Source: Pelodera strongyloides (lineage: Eukaryota; Nematoda; Chromadorea; Rhabditida; Rhabditidae). From it: a stretch of 64,000 nucleotides of DNA. Each line of letters begins with the position of its first letter. Positions within the stretch are counted from its first letter, which is position 1. The stretch lies in assembly GCA_036852015.1 (NCBI GenBank), contig JAANDG010000220.1, forward strand, positions 60,001 through 124,000, written 5' to 3'. Below are positions 44,140 to 55,131 of the stretch, one piece after another. Below the pieces are notes generated by a model. It was not told where the DNA came from. It saw only the letters and a list, made by a program, of their open reading frames with translations, and ran no database searches. The position numbers and the translations under genes were made by a program.

Positions 44140-45533
44140 GGGGCTGCTACAGAGCAAGAGTGCCTGAAGGGTCAGACCGTACCCTGCGTACGTACGCGCA
44201 GGGCGTTCATTGCGGGACCCAACACGGCGACTTTTATACTCGATTTATTGAAGAATTATTATTTTTTTTGCACACAGTACTAAGAACTATTAACTTTTTC
44301 TTAATTGAAGCATTTTCACTTATTTTTTTTTCATCACTATTTTCAACGCATCTTACTGATTCGTTTCTTCACAGAAAACTTCGTCATTAATGTAGTAACA
44401 CATTACAAAAAATCTTTTTTTTTTTAAACCAAAGGCTCTTGAAAAAAAATCTTCTGTGGATAAAAACTATTTAATCCACAGAACCGAGAAAGGGCGCATA
44501 ATAATAAATAAGAGGGTCATCAGTGTGGTTCTCTGGCAGGTAGTAAAACACTTTATTGAATTAAAAGGACAACAAGAAGAAGACAGAAACCATAAGAAGA
44601 TAACATATTATGTGTAAATTTATTTTCAGATGCGACATGCGACGTGATCAATCAGCGGTATCGGCGGTGTGTGTCGTTGTTACGTCGTCGTTGTTACGTG
44701 AACTGAAACAAAGCATTGCTTTTATCATTTTACAAATCGAAATTGTGACAGTACAGAATTCAAACAACACGAAATTGTGACAGAATTCAAACTTTACACC
44801 TAGCCAATTTTTTATGTTATATAAGCTGTTCGATTGTGAATAACAAAACCTTTAAATATAAGCTTTTTTATCAATTAACCATCTTGTTCACTTTTCTTGT
44901 TGCTGACATATCGAATCCTGTTTTGAATAAGGAACTAAATATTTAGGTTTCTTAATTGGTGGATACGTACTACGCATTGTTGCATTGTAGAAATCTTTTG
45001 GTCATGTAAACGCACAACTAAGCTAGTTTATTCATCATTCGCACTAATTCTTCAAACAATTTATGAATGAGAAGTAAGCGTATACATGAGTAAAGTTTCT
45101 TGTGAGCTTTCGATTCCAACCACAAAACAAATGCGTTTAACACAACGCATTTGTTTTGTGGTTGGAATCGAAAGCTCACAAGAAACTTTACTCATACTAC
45201 TATCTTTCCAACTTATTCATGGAGCGTGCAAATATAAGCGTATAAAGTTGTTGAGCATAGTAAATGCTGAAAAGAGGGAATGCACATAACAGAATATGAA
45301 ATAACCTGGTAAGAAAAAAATTTATGAATGAAGAAGTATGCGAAATTAAGAAAACAAAAGAACGATGATCAAATCATATTAAATAAAAAAGTAAATAGTT
45401 TTGCGAAAAAAATAATAATTCTCCATCAAATCGAGTATAAAGTCGCCGTGTTGGGTCCCGCAACGAACGCCCTGCGCGCACGCACGCAGGGTACGGTCTG
45501 ACCCTTCAGGCACTCTTGCTCTGTATCAGCCCC
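44140..45533. repeat. Inverted pair of exon-like arms
   Basis: Arms of about 108 bp (44140-44247 and 45424-45533) are ~90% identical and inverted. Each begins after a splice-acceptor-like tract (tttttttag; ttttttaacag-type). Each reads the same frame, EQECLKGQTVPCVR then (T/A)RRAF(I/V)AGPNTAT, with several differences falling in silent positions. The 1.2 kb between the arms holds a perfect hairpin (45086-45195) and no gene. Confidence 0.55.
45086..45195. repeat. Near-perfect 110-bp hairpin
   Basis: Arms start ATGAGTAAAGTTTCTTGTGA and are perfectly complementary for about 50 bases around a short TTAAC loop. The outer sequence is related to that at 40154-40263. Confidence 0.8.
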
Positions 45534-45727
45534 TGTTTTTTTTTTCTCCTTAAAAAAATATAGAGCAGAAAAAATGCACAGTGCGGAAAAAAATGCACTA
45601 TTCAACTTAACCGTTGAGTTTTTCGAGGTGTTACGTAACACTTCCACTGAACACTTATGGGGTTAGTTTACGGGTTCAGTTTACCCAAGTAGTGTACTTA
45701 ACCCTTCAGTTTCCCAGCCTAGTGGTG

Positions 45728-46490
45728 CCCAGTTCGAGCTGGAATTCGCTATCATCCTACGTTTGACACGGTCTTATTTGTTTGTGAGCTGGAGATGAGG
45801 AAAAGGTGCAAGGAGAGACCTATTGCCATGGATGGTTGGTTCCAACTTAATTTTTATTGCTATTTTGACTGGGTATGTTCTTTGCTTATCTTTTTGATGT
45901 TCACAGTCCTTTGTCACTACTCAGGCACGAGTCATGTCATTCTGTTGTTAGTCAGCGAATATCTTTGGTCAGAGTGCTACTACATTTCATCGTGTCCCTT
46001 TTATTATCCCGCTTTACGCTCTGGATTATCGTAAGTTTTTCGTTATCTTAACTTTTCTTAAATTTCTAGGTGTACAGCGAAAATGAGCATGCTGAGGATG
46101 CGAAAAAAATGGAAGCACGAAGCAGAGACCCTCAATTTGTATGAACTGTCGGACCATGGCTGTTTGGTGAGTATTGCTGCTCTTGTTTATCATAACCTAG
46201 TTTTAATTAGGGTTGTGGATGAAGACTCTTTCTGTGGTTGTTTTAGCGAGAGGCAGCTGTGATCTGATGCCCAAGCGTCGAGTTCGTGTAGGAATTTCGC
46301 TATCATTCGTTTTGGATGGTCTGATTGTGAGATGAAGAAACGAAGAAAACCTGCAAGGAGAGGTATGTTATGAGAAACTAGAAACTATTGCATGAATGGT
46401 GCGCACTCCCTTTTTAGTGGTATTTTGCTTATTGTTAGACGTGTTCTTTGCTGATCTCATATTGTTCACCCTGTCCCTTGTCACTACTTA
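45728..46490 (+). other. Right part of the repeated exon array
   Basis: Two units about 560 bp apart (near 45728 and 46284) share gcccagttcgagc-type sequence, AATTCGCTATCAT and a small exon starting MRKRCKERPIAMD (45795) or MKKRRKPARR (46333). Between them is the exon KMSMLRMRKKWKHEAETLNL ending at a gtgagt donor (46167). They match the units at 35.58-36.17 kb. This looks like a tandem array of short basic exons of an unknown gene, split by the 36.17-45.73 kb insertion. Confidence 0.4.
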
Positions 46491-46694
46491 CCAGGGATTT
46501 ATTTTCTATGTCGCCGTCTAGAGGTGAATCTGCGTAGGCCACGTGAAAAGGCATAGTTTCAGCTACATTTTCAATAAATAAAAGTGTTCGTTATATTTTT
46601 CAGAAGCGAGTAATTGGCCTTCAGAATTTTTAGCACGTTATGTATGTAAGGCAAAAAACGGCTAAATATTTAGTTGCCAGATTGCAATTTTCAG

Positions 46695-46766
46695 TCATTG
46701 GTAGTATAGTGGTGAAGGCATGGGATTGGCAAGACGAAGGTCAAGGGTTCGATTCCTCTATAATGA
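46695..46766 (+). other. tRNA-like sequence in left arm
   Basis: 72 bases, the length of a tRNA. The acceptor TCATTGG pairs 6 of 7 with ATAATGA. D-arm GTATAGTGGTGA as in tRNA-Asp; T-loop GGTTCGATTCC. The anticodon stem does not pair, so it is not a normal tRNA. Confidence 0.55.
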
Positions 46767-47744
46767 TTTTTTTTTTTGCAATTTTTTTGTGTGTCTAATT
46801 TTGCATTAAAGCGCTAATAATTATGTTTAGTTACCTGTTTTAGACTTTCAAACACTTTCCTAGTGTGAAAAAACAACCATACCTGCCAACCAATACCAAA
46901 AAATGAGAAAAAAATTTCCAAGATTTTCTGATAAAATCATGGTCCACTACATGGAAAAATTTCGATGCCATAATATAAATTTTTTAAATGAATATTTATT
47001 TGCAACACGGGTCGTACCACTACGGAAATCGATAATAAAATGCTTGCTTGATTAGAATGTGCGCAGACAAGGAGAATTACGCCGCGCCATGATAATGCCA
47101 TTGGGCTCCTGATCGTTCCATAGTTGGTATTGCATGGCTAAACAAACTACAAAGTATAAACTTTGTAGTTTAGGCTAGTACACACTGGTGGAAAGCATTG
47201 AAGCACCTTATATATTCGGTTCACTGACCAAAAATGCTCTTCGACGCTGCCGAAGTAGTTTCACTATTCAAGGATGGGTTTGGTACGTTCGCCGGACCTC
47301 TGCTACATTCTCGTTTAGAGTAAGAGCTATCTGATAGCTTCTCAACAATATTACGTGCCACTCTCGAAGGAGAGGTATTTGTCGACCAGCCAAATGATCT
47401 GCTACGAGACGAACCAACAGTGGACGACGACATCATTCTCCTTGTCTGCGCACATTCTAATCAAGCAAGCATTTTATTATCGATTTCCGTAGTGGTACGA
47501 CCCGTGTTGCAAATAAATATTCATTTAAAAAATTTATATTATGGCATCGAAATTTTTCCATGTAGTGGACCATGAGTTTATCAGAAAATCTTGGAAATTT
47601 TTTTCTCATTTTTTGGTATTGGTTGGCAGGTATGGTTTTTTTTTTCACACTAGGAAAGTGTTTGAAAGTCTAAAACAGGTAACTAAACATAATTATTAGC
47701 GCTTTAATGCAAAATTAGACACACAAAAAAATTGCAAAAAAAAA

Positions 47745-47816
47745 TCATTATAGAGGAATCGAACCCTTGACCTTCGTCTTGCCAATCCCATGCCTTCACC
47801 ACTATACTACCAATGA
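47745..47816 (-). other. tRNA-like sequence in right arm
   Basis: Inverted copy of the 46695-46766 tRNA-like sequence, same 72-base length, with the box-like parts unchanged. Confidence 0.55.
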
Positions 47817-48157
47817 CTGAAAATTGCAATCTGGCAACTAAATATTTAGCCGTTTTTTGCCTTACATACATAACGTGCTAAAAATTCTGAAGGCCAATTA
47901 CTCGCTTCTGAAAAATATAACGAACACTTTTATTTATTGAAAATGTAGCTGAAACTATGCCTTTTCACGTGGCCTACGCAGATTCACCTCTAGACGGCGA
48001 CATAGAAAATAAATCCCTGGTTAGTCATTCAATTGTTATTGAATATCTTTCGTCATATTGCTACACACACTAGTTTGTTAATTAGCGTTTAATATTTCTG
48101 CGCCACCACCGTTTTATTATCATTGCTTGCTGCATTATTACCACGACTTGTTTTCAG

Positions 48158-48374
48158 ACGTACACATTCTCCGAATTAAATGACTCCGAACTCCCCGTTA
48201 TGTTCGTCGAAGACGCTGTGTGGAACAGTGGAACAGTTGTGGTTGCGTAGGTCTGTTTATTTTTCTGTAATCAGAGTGTGTTGTTCTAGAAAGACCTTTG
48301 CAAGCTCATATAACGTGGAACTTGATGCAGTTTTCCCACAGAGAATTAGAGAATGCATCAATGCATCTGACTAA
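48158..48374 (+). CDS. Two 3' exons of an unknown gene
   Basis: Exon 48158-48246 (acceptor ttttcag, donor gtaggt) and exon 48290-48374 (acceptor ttctag) join in phase 2. They give TYTFSELNDSELPVMFVEDA then VWNSGTVVVAKTFASSYNVE and LDAVFPQRIRECINASD, stop. No domain recognised. The upstream exons would lie beyond the fold-back element, possibly in the repeated exon array. Confidence 0.4.
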
Positions 48375-51277
48375 CTTCTATGAGATGCTGACTTTTAAAA
48401 ACAGATATTTCAATGTGAAAACATTATCTGAATTTCGTCGCGATCCTGCCCCAGATGACTTTCCCAACGGGGCGAACGAGTTTTTTATTTTTTTATAGAG
48501 TGGGCTACTCACATTGGCTTGGCGCGGAAGACAGAAGATATAACGAATTTTATCGTCGTCTGTTTATACGGTAACTATTCGATGATTCTCTTATTTTCTT
48601 TTCACTAGTTACGCTAGTATCAAAGCACGTATGCACGCTGATGCTTTCTTTTAGCATAATTCTTCTTGTTTGCCAATCCCAAGTATTGTTCTCATGACTC
48701 GTAGTATTTACGTATTTTCCTCGCCACCAACTCCCTATATATGACTTCGCGCCGGTACGATAATCTCGTTCATTCTCACCTCACTTACTAGTTTAGGTTG
48801 TGGGATTTTGCCACTGCTCCAACTTCGGACGGTACGATACGATACATGTGAAGGATCGAAGGATGTGTCTCTTTGGAACGCACATGCACATTAAAATGTA
48901 CTAAGGATATATTTTATGTTATGCCTTTTCAAGGGTAGCAGTCCATTCCTGTCATTTTTGTTCGGATTCTCATTAACTGTGTCTGTATGGAAGAAAGTCT
49001 GAATTTATTGTGGAAGGCTTGTCGGCTTGTCCACTACCTCGTGTCAACTAAACGTTTGTTGATAATTGCACTGCCATGTAGTATATTCAACAATTATTTG
49101 CGGCAATTTTGCAATTTCCTAAATTTTATAATAGATGAGAAGGCAGTTTTCTACCTAGGCATCTTTGTCCCGTGGTAGTGGACATCTCTTTACCTCTGCA
49201 GTTCCTTTCCCTTTACAATTAAACTGGTTTTAAGTATTTTCATTTATTGATATTTTATTATCCCTTTGCTCTCCTTTTTTGTTGAGCTTATTAGAAATGT
49301 CTATTTGTTTATATAGGTAGCATCTTCCGATATTGTCTCATAATTTTTTATACGCGTAGGTAGGTGTATCGAGAGCTTTAGCACGGTTATTTTTCATACC
49401 ACACTGTATTTACATATACTTAAGGTTCGTTAACGGATTTAAATGTAATAAACAATGTTCTTTAATTGCTTCTTTTAATTTGCCTGTGGAGGGTGGGGGC
49501 CAATTTTTGAACGGGGAGTGTTTTCTAATTCGCGCGAGCCCAGTACCGTATCCAATTTAGTTAGGTCGGCCCGACGGTGGAGGCCAGCGTTGCGGTGGAG
49601 CCCACGCCGACGGTCGAGGTGTTCCCTAGGTAGAACGGTTGCCCCTGTGGTTGCGGTACTGAGACCACCGGGTGTGGGAATTGTTGGTTTTGTTTCCTCT
49701 CTCTTTTCTTTTTTGCTGATGTTGCGTATGTGTATGAATTTTTGTACTCTTCGTATTTGATCTTTTTCGTGATGGTAGTCTATTTTCATAGTTCATTGGA
49801 CGATTTCTGTCCGAGCGCGTTCAAATTGAACCGAAAACAGAAACACAACTAGGAAAACAACTGTCTTTGTGTAAATAGCGTTGAGTGAATGAGACACGAG
49901 TTTTTTTTGGTCCATCTTGAAAAGCTCTCCCGCAATTATTCTGGTTCAGAATTTCAGATTTGCATTTTGGCCCTCGGATATCACTCGATGTTGTTCTTAC
50001 TCTTATTGTTATTTTCTTGTTTATTTAAATGTATTGCAGGCAAAGTGGGATGTCTCTCTTCACTGCGTCCTTCTATAGCAAGGCAGCTGTTCAAGTGTCA
50101 CAAATTCGAGGATCGGCGCCCATTGACTGGTTCGTTAACTGTTATGCCTTCGTTTCGCATTGTGTTTAGAACCCGTTTAGAAACTGTTTTACCATTTTAT
50201 CGGACGCTACAAATTTGCTCCGTCGCGCCTACTTTTCGGCGCGCGGAAACGGGGTTTCCACCACCACCACCCCCGACTATCGTTAGTGCCCGTGCATGTG
50301 GTGCCTGGTTTTTGAACTATTCAATTCTCTATTTGTTCCTAATAAGAGGTGTGGCCCACTCCATGAACCTCTTTACAGATGTGTGGCCTTTTACTCCAAC
50401 ACTGTATGGATTTGCGTGTGAAATTCGGAAACGTGTGGTACGAATCGGGTATTATAATTTTTCTTAATTGAGGTGTTTACAGGTGATTGAACGTTGCCAG
50501 CTGCGCTTCAACCTTCGTGCAGAACGTCCCTTTCACCCTACTGTCGGAACTACTCTCGGAATTATGATGCAGGCGCACCCAATCCAAACGGTCTGTTGCA
50601 TGTGTTTTATTTGTATATTTTGCGTGACACACTTCGTCGGGTAGAAATGCCAATGTGTGTTAACCTAGAAATTAACTGCAGGGGCCCTCTCAAAATGCTC
50701 TAATTCAATAAATGTCCATGCGTTTCACTCCGATTTCGCCAGAAGCTCATCTTTTGTGGATAGCGTAATTTTTTGTATGGGCCCCGGTTAGCACATCGCA
50801 ATCAGTCGCAGTGATTTTGATTTCTCTTTCTTTTTGATGACATAAACATGTAGTTTTTCACTCTTAGAAAAGGGTTCATTATGTAGTTAATTTAAGTATT
50901 TAACCCACCAAGAATATAAGTGTTCTGCCATTACTTATTTACAAGACAATTACATGAGGAGGCGCTAAGAATCAAGAAATCATAAGTTAAAAATACTCAG
51001 TAAGTCTAACAAAAGTGATACCCACATAGCATTTGCGGTTGAGGTGTTTTGAAATAAATTTAAGGAAAATATTAACTAAACAGATATCTCTGAGAAGGGC
51101 AGAGAGCAGAGGGAAGGTCGAGGAGGTTAGAGAAAGTGTGGGTTAAAGGAAGGGTAGGACTGTGAAAGAGAGACGATAGAAGGATAAGGATATAAGCAGG
51201 TGGGTAGGGTAGGAAATAGGTGGCCGCTATCGGTACGGGGGAATACTGGTTTTATAGGTTAGGCCCGGGAAGAAAAT
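48375..51277. other. Intergenic, no supported gene
   Basis: AT-rich with a GC-rich patch at 49540-49690 (ggtggaggccagcgttgcgg-type words, resembling 35300-35470). Frames at 49889-50467 are long but lack convincing protein character. Confidence 0.4.
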
Positions 51278-51862
51278 ATGGGACTGCAGGTAGAGGTCGC
51301 ACCGTGTTAGGAGCCTGTTCTCGCGTGCGGTTGTGAAACAGTACCAGGATTTCTCGGTATTGGTGTCAGTACCAGATGACTAGGGGTACCCAACATCCAG
51401 AAGCTAAGCCTTCCGAATGTACTTTCCCCAAAGGTCGAGCGTCCCTCATTTTTGATTGAGGTGGTTTGACTGCACTTTCCCGGCTCTCGCATTCTCATCA
51501 CAGATGTAAATGCCAAAGGAGGCGCCTAGTTGGCGGACGGCATTCGGTTCGTCCAGCTTTACACTAGGAACTGGGTGACGCCTGTAGACCCCTACCGGTG
51601 ATTACACGCGTAGTGTTATCACCGGACCATTCCCAGCCGACAGGCGACAGCCGGGGAAGCCGCAGTCAAACCTCCTCAATCGAAAATGGGGGCCGCTTGG
51701 TCTTTGGGTGAAAGTACACTCGGAAGGTTTAGCTTCTGGTTGCTGGGTCCTCTTGGTCCTCTGATACTAATGCCAACACTGAGAAATCCGTGTACTGTTT
51801 CACAACTGAACCCGAGAACAGGCTCCTAACTCGGTGCTACCGCGACCTGCTGTCCCATAGGT
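51278..51862. repeat. Diverged ~585-bp inverted repeat
   Basis: Arms 51278-51502 and 51650-51862 are about 80-85% identical and inverted. They share GTTAGGAGCCTGTTCTCG, TTGTGAAACAGTAC, AGAAGCTAA..CCTTCCGA and TTTGACTGC. The spacer is about 150 bp. No gene inside. Confidence 0.7.
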
Positions 51863-52371
51863 CCTTGTATACTGTTATTCATTAAGGTTTTTGTTCAACT
51901 TCATGTTTTCAGTATAAAATTCGGCGCCTAAACAAGAAATATAAATTCAAGCATATTCTGAATATTCTGAGAGCCGGGCTCTGAATTGATAGCGTCTAGG
52001 GCCCTCTCTTTCTTTTTCTCTTCTCCCACAGTAGTATCGTATATGGCCAAAACATATTTAGTTCTTAGTTTGGTGTGTGGAGCGTAGGATAGAAGATGCT
52101 TAATAAGTACTATGGAGATTACGGCACCGTTCACAATCATGTGTAGTGGTCACCAATTTTATCAATTATCATTTCAATATCTTTGAGCCTCAGGCCTCAG
52201 AGTGTTAGCGGATCAGATTAGCAGAAATCAACATACAATTTCGTTCAATCGGACTCACTCATCGTGATTAGAAGGAACCTCAATTTCACCGTGTTGGGTT
52301 TATCGAGGGTTAATTATTTGTTTTCAATACGAACATAAAGTGTTCAGTATTATATTCCATACCAGCCGTTC

Positions 52372-52423
52372 GAAGAGCCCTACGGGCTCTTCTCCGACTG
52401 GAGGAATCGGCCTTCGGCCGATT
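52372..52423. repeat. Two adjacent perfect GC hairpins
   Basis: GAAGAGCCCTACGGGCTCTT (52372-52392) and AATCGGCCTTCGGCCGATT (52405-52423). Short and perfect, 12 bases apart; role unknown. Confidence 0.5.
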
Positions 52424-52580
52424 GTTACCCTATTTAAAACATACACACGTCTACAAAGTCATTTATGATTGGGGAAACGTAGAATATGAGTCTAGATAGC
52501 CATTCGACTTATGGTTATGGTACCATGCAAATTTGCCATTGAAGGGCTCTATGTACAGCAGATTGTTACTCTTGTGATAA

Positions 52581-52663
52581 GCTAGCATAGCTCAACAGGT
52601 AGAGCGTTGGACTGTGAATAGAGAGGCTGTGTGCGGCTGTGGGTTCGAATCCCGATAGCGGCA
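52581..52663 (+). other. tRNA-like sequence (degenerate, His-like)
   Basis: GCTAGCATAGCTCAACAGGT, AGAGCGTTGGACTGTGAA (GTG anticodon position), a long variable region and GGGTTCGAATCCC. Acceptor pairing is poor. Same D-arm as the copy at 12258. Confidence 0.5.
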
Positions 52664-52803
52664 AATATTTTGTATGCTCTCTTTCCATGGAAGAATTTTC
52701 TTTATGAGCAGCTTTCGTTGTGCACATAAAAACAAACCCGTGACAAACTCTTCTCCTTTGTATAATAAGATATCCAACCCTTCAAAGGACAGCATACTGC
52801 TCA

Positions 52804-53764
52804 TCAGTGTTTAGGTATGTGCGAGTGCGATCTGCAGTCGATTGCCTTCCCCGGCTGCACTGAGGCCGTGGTTGCGTAGCGAAGGAACTGGTAAATGTCC
52901 CGCGCTGCTTCGCAATTCGCATCCGTTTCAAAGAACAACCGAGCAATTCGTTCTGCTAAGTGTAAGGTGAGTTGGTCGTTTAACATAGTGCTTTTCTGAT
53001 TACTCTTGAGCGCACTTCATTGTATTGTTGTGTGATTTCTATAAAACCGTTATCTTGGTTCTGTTTCCAACCAGGGCCACTTTCCGAAGCGCGCTGCGGA
53101 TTGAATCTGACGTTGTACATATTTGTGAAATTCCTGCATTACTCGTATTTCAGGCCTGGATTGCTCGAGAGAGGGGGAAGGGTAGAACTTTCTGTCAGGC
53201 CACAACAACAAGAGAGTGTGACGCTCGCGTGTCGAACGATTCCATCTCCTCGCCGATCCACTAGTTCTTTTGCAGGTGTGTTGAGTCGTTTGTTTTCTAC
53301 TTAGACGGTGTTGAGGCGCTAAATGGTTGTTAAATCAATTCAGTCACATTTTTTTTGCGATGTTTATATAATTAAATGCCGGTTTTTATGTGTGCGTCGA
53401 TTTTATTAATTCTTAGTATGACCAAAATAATTAACATATTCCAAAATACTTTTGCGTTTTATCGGTGCAAGAACCGAACATTTTAAAAATCAAAGCTGCA
53501 TGTTATCTTAATGAGCGTGAATCACATGTTTCATTTACTCAGAAATAAATTCAGAGTAACCGATTTTGCGTGATTGTGGGCTTCTGTTACGCATGTGAAT
53601 TTCTTCCTGTTATCGGGATGAACTTTCCGCATTCGTTTCGTATAGGATTGCTTGTTTACAATTTAGTGTATTACGTGTTGTTCCAGGTTTCTCCGCTATG
53701 TTACGGTGCGGTGCTCCTTCATGCGGAAGTGGAAGTGGCTGCGGAGTTGCGCGACTGCTTCTGA
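52804..53764. other. Region with unassigned exon-like frames
   Basis: Minus 52804-52986 encodes MLNDQLTLHLAERIARLFFE and 40 more residues. Plus frames follow acceptors at about 53074 (ATFRSALRIESDVVHICEIP) and about 53686 (SPLCYGAVLLHAEVEVAAEL, stop 53764). They have protein-like composition but I could not link them into a gene or recognise a domain. Confidence 0.3.
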
Positions 53765-54372
53765 ATCAATTTGGGCGAAAGCACTAATACTTATGTGGTC
53801 GCATGTACTTGTGCAACTTCCCTTAATAAAGTTAAATGGGGAAGTTGTCTAGCGATTATAGTGTTATTTTATATTTGTTGACTGGTTTTCCGGGAAATTG
53901 ATCATGATCCTGCTTTTATCATTATGCAACTATCAACTATGGTGTCGAGTGCCGGCATTTTCGAATTACCGCCGTCTGTGTAGCATCAGCTCTGTGCCGA
54001 CTACCCTTGTGGACAATCCTGTTTTCCCCACGTGTGCTTGTTTTACATGGACATGAAGTTTCCAGTTCCGCCATTGTTACGTTGCCTCGCACCTATTTAA
54101 TGCGGGGCTTATGTGTTGGCATTCGTAAAAAAATGTGGCAATTTTTCTCTCGATCGATCGTGATTGTTTTTGTGTCTTTTCTTGTTTTGAGCCGTTGTCT
54201 TTGGTAGAGTCAAAAAAAGTTTGTCGTGGTAGGACCATGACGACGATAAATGCGCGCGCACACTTTTATTACACAACGGGAGGTGATTTGTGTGCGTTCA
54301 CCTACTGTAAGAGAGCGGGGCCGGGACCTACTAGTTACAATTAAGGCAGTCGCGCCAATAGCTGAGGCGGTG

Positions 54373-54498
54373 TTCACCAACACACAGAGAGCCCTCTCTG
54401 GCCTCCCCAGGGAGCTGAAGGGTGCGTAGAGAGTGTGCGAGTAGAAGAGATACAGAGCGCTCGTGAGCGTGGGGAGGGCTCCCTGTGTGTTGGTGAAT
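54373..54498. repeat. Palindrome with TTCACCAACACAC ends
   Basis: Arms TTCACCAACACACAGAGAGC and near-complement GGAGGGCTCCCTGTGTGTTG then GTGAA. Confidence 0.65.
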
Positions 54499-54897
54499 AT
54501 GGCCTCAAATCTCTGCGATAAGGTAGCTGAGCAGTTATGCCGCTCAGACCGTTGTGGATACCGAGAACTGCTTTGTGAAGATGGACCGACACAGTTGTGA
54601 GGTAATCCTTGGTATCAGTATAATACTGTCTGCTTGGAGGACAGAGCGAGCCTGACGTCGACGTTTCAAAGGCGTCTCCTAGTTCAATTTAAACAACTAC
54701 GGTATTCTACTCGATTCTGGGTTGCAACAAACTATCTACAATTAGTATCAAGAACACCTTTCTCCAATAGACTTACAATAAGTTATCGCAATGCTCGAGA
54801 GCCACAGAAGAGGTGGGCGACTGGTGCGCCTGTGTTGGCCCGGTGTAGACGAACTAAAATACACACGAATTTGAAGATCGCCGTCCTCGAACCTATA

Positions 54898-55021
54898 CCA
54901 GAGGCCATATCCACCACTCCGATTCCCTCGGGGGAAACATTCCCTGGGGACAGAAATATCATTCTTATGTGAGACACGCAGAGAAATAGACGGGGAATTG
55001 AGTGGTGAATATGGCCTCTGG
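54898..55021. repeat. Palindrome with CCAGAGGCCATAT ends
   Basis: Arms CCAGAGGCCATATCCACCAC and complement. GGTGAATATGGCCTC also follows the neighbouring palindrome (about 54492), linking the two. A GC-rich repeat fragment is at 55103-55131. Confidence 0.65.
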
Positions 55022-55131
55022 CCTACCCTGGGCCGGTGCGCCGTGAACACCAGGCCCGAAATGGGTGGGCCGCCATGCCTGGGCCCACTGGTTTTTTTTG
55101 TAGGCCGCGCACCGACCAAAGTTTCGCGTTG

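Larger units (their letters stand above)
36172..45727. mobile_element. Possible EnSpm/CACTA-like insertion of ~9.5 kb
   Basis: This block interrupts the repeated exon unit seen on both sides (35.58-36.17 and 45.73-46.49 kb). Its left end is CACCAAACTAC; the right end is CTAGTGGTG, i.e. CACCA at both termini in inverted orientation. Inside, a minus-strand gene (39452-41500) resembles the C-terminal half of EnSpm-type transposases. No clear target duplication is visible (GCG left, CCC right). Smaller nested elements complicate the borders, so the unit is inferred rather than proven. Confidence 0.4.
46491..48020. mobile_element. Fold-back DNA element with ~585-bp inverted repeats and TTA duplication
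   Basis: Arms 46491-47077 and 47436-48020 are almost identical and inverted. Ends are CCAGGGATTTATTTTC and complement. TTA directly flanks both ends (46488-46490, 48021-48023), a 3-bp target duplication like those of PIF/Harbinger elements. The 358-bp centre contains a small frame (minus 47221-47436, serine-rich) and an internal palindrome AACTACAAAGTATAAACTTT at about 47148. Each arm carries a tRNA-like sequence. A 63-codon frame (KFPRFSDKLMVHYMEKFRCH) is open in the right arm on the minus strand; the left-arm copy is nearly the same. No transposase seen. Confidence 0.75.

Noticed and set aside
35580..46490. A Polinton/Maverick giant element
   Set aside because: No polymerase B, integrase, packaging ATPase or protease signature was seen; the coding sequence fits an EnSpm-type layout better.
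49889..50467. 192-codon frame as a gene
   Set aside because: Composition is not protein-like beyond chance, no splice or start context supports it, and no motif is recognised.
52372..52392. Histone mRNA 3' stem-loop
   Set aside because: It is a perfect GC hairpin, but the loop and flanks do not match the histone consensus and no histone gene is nearby.
12258..52663. Functional tRNA genes at 12258, 43711, 46695 and 52581
   Set aside because: All keep D- and T-arm-like boxes, but acceptor or anticodon stems do not pair; they are called tRNA-like sequences only.
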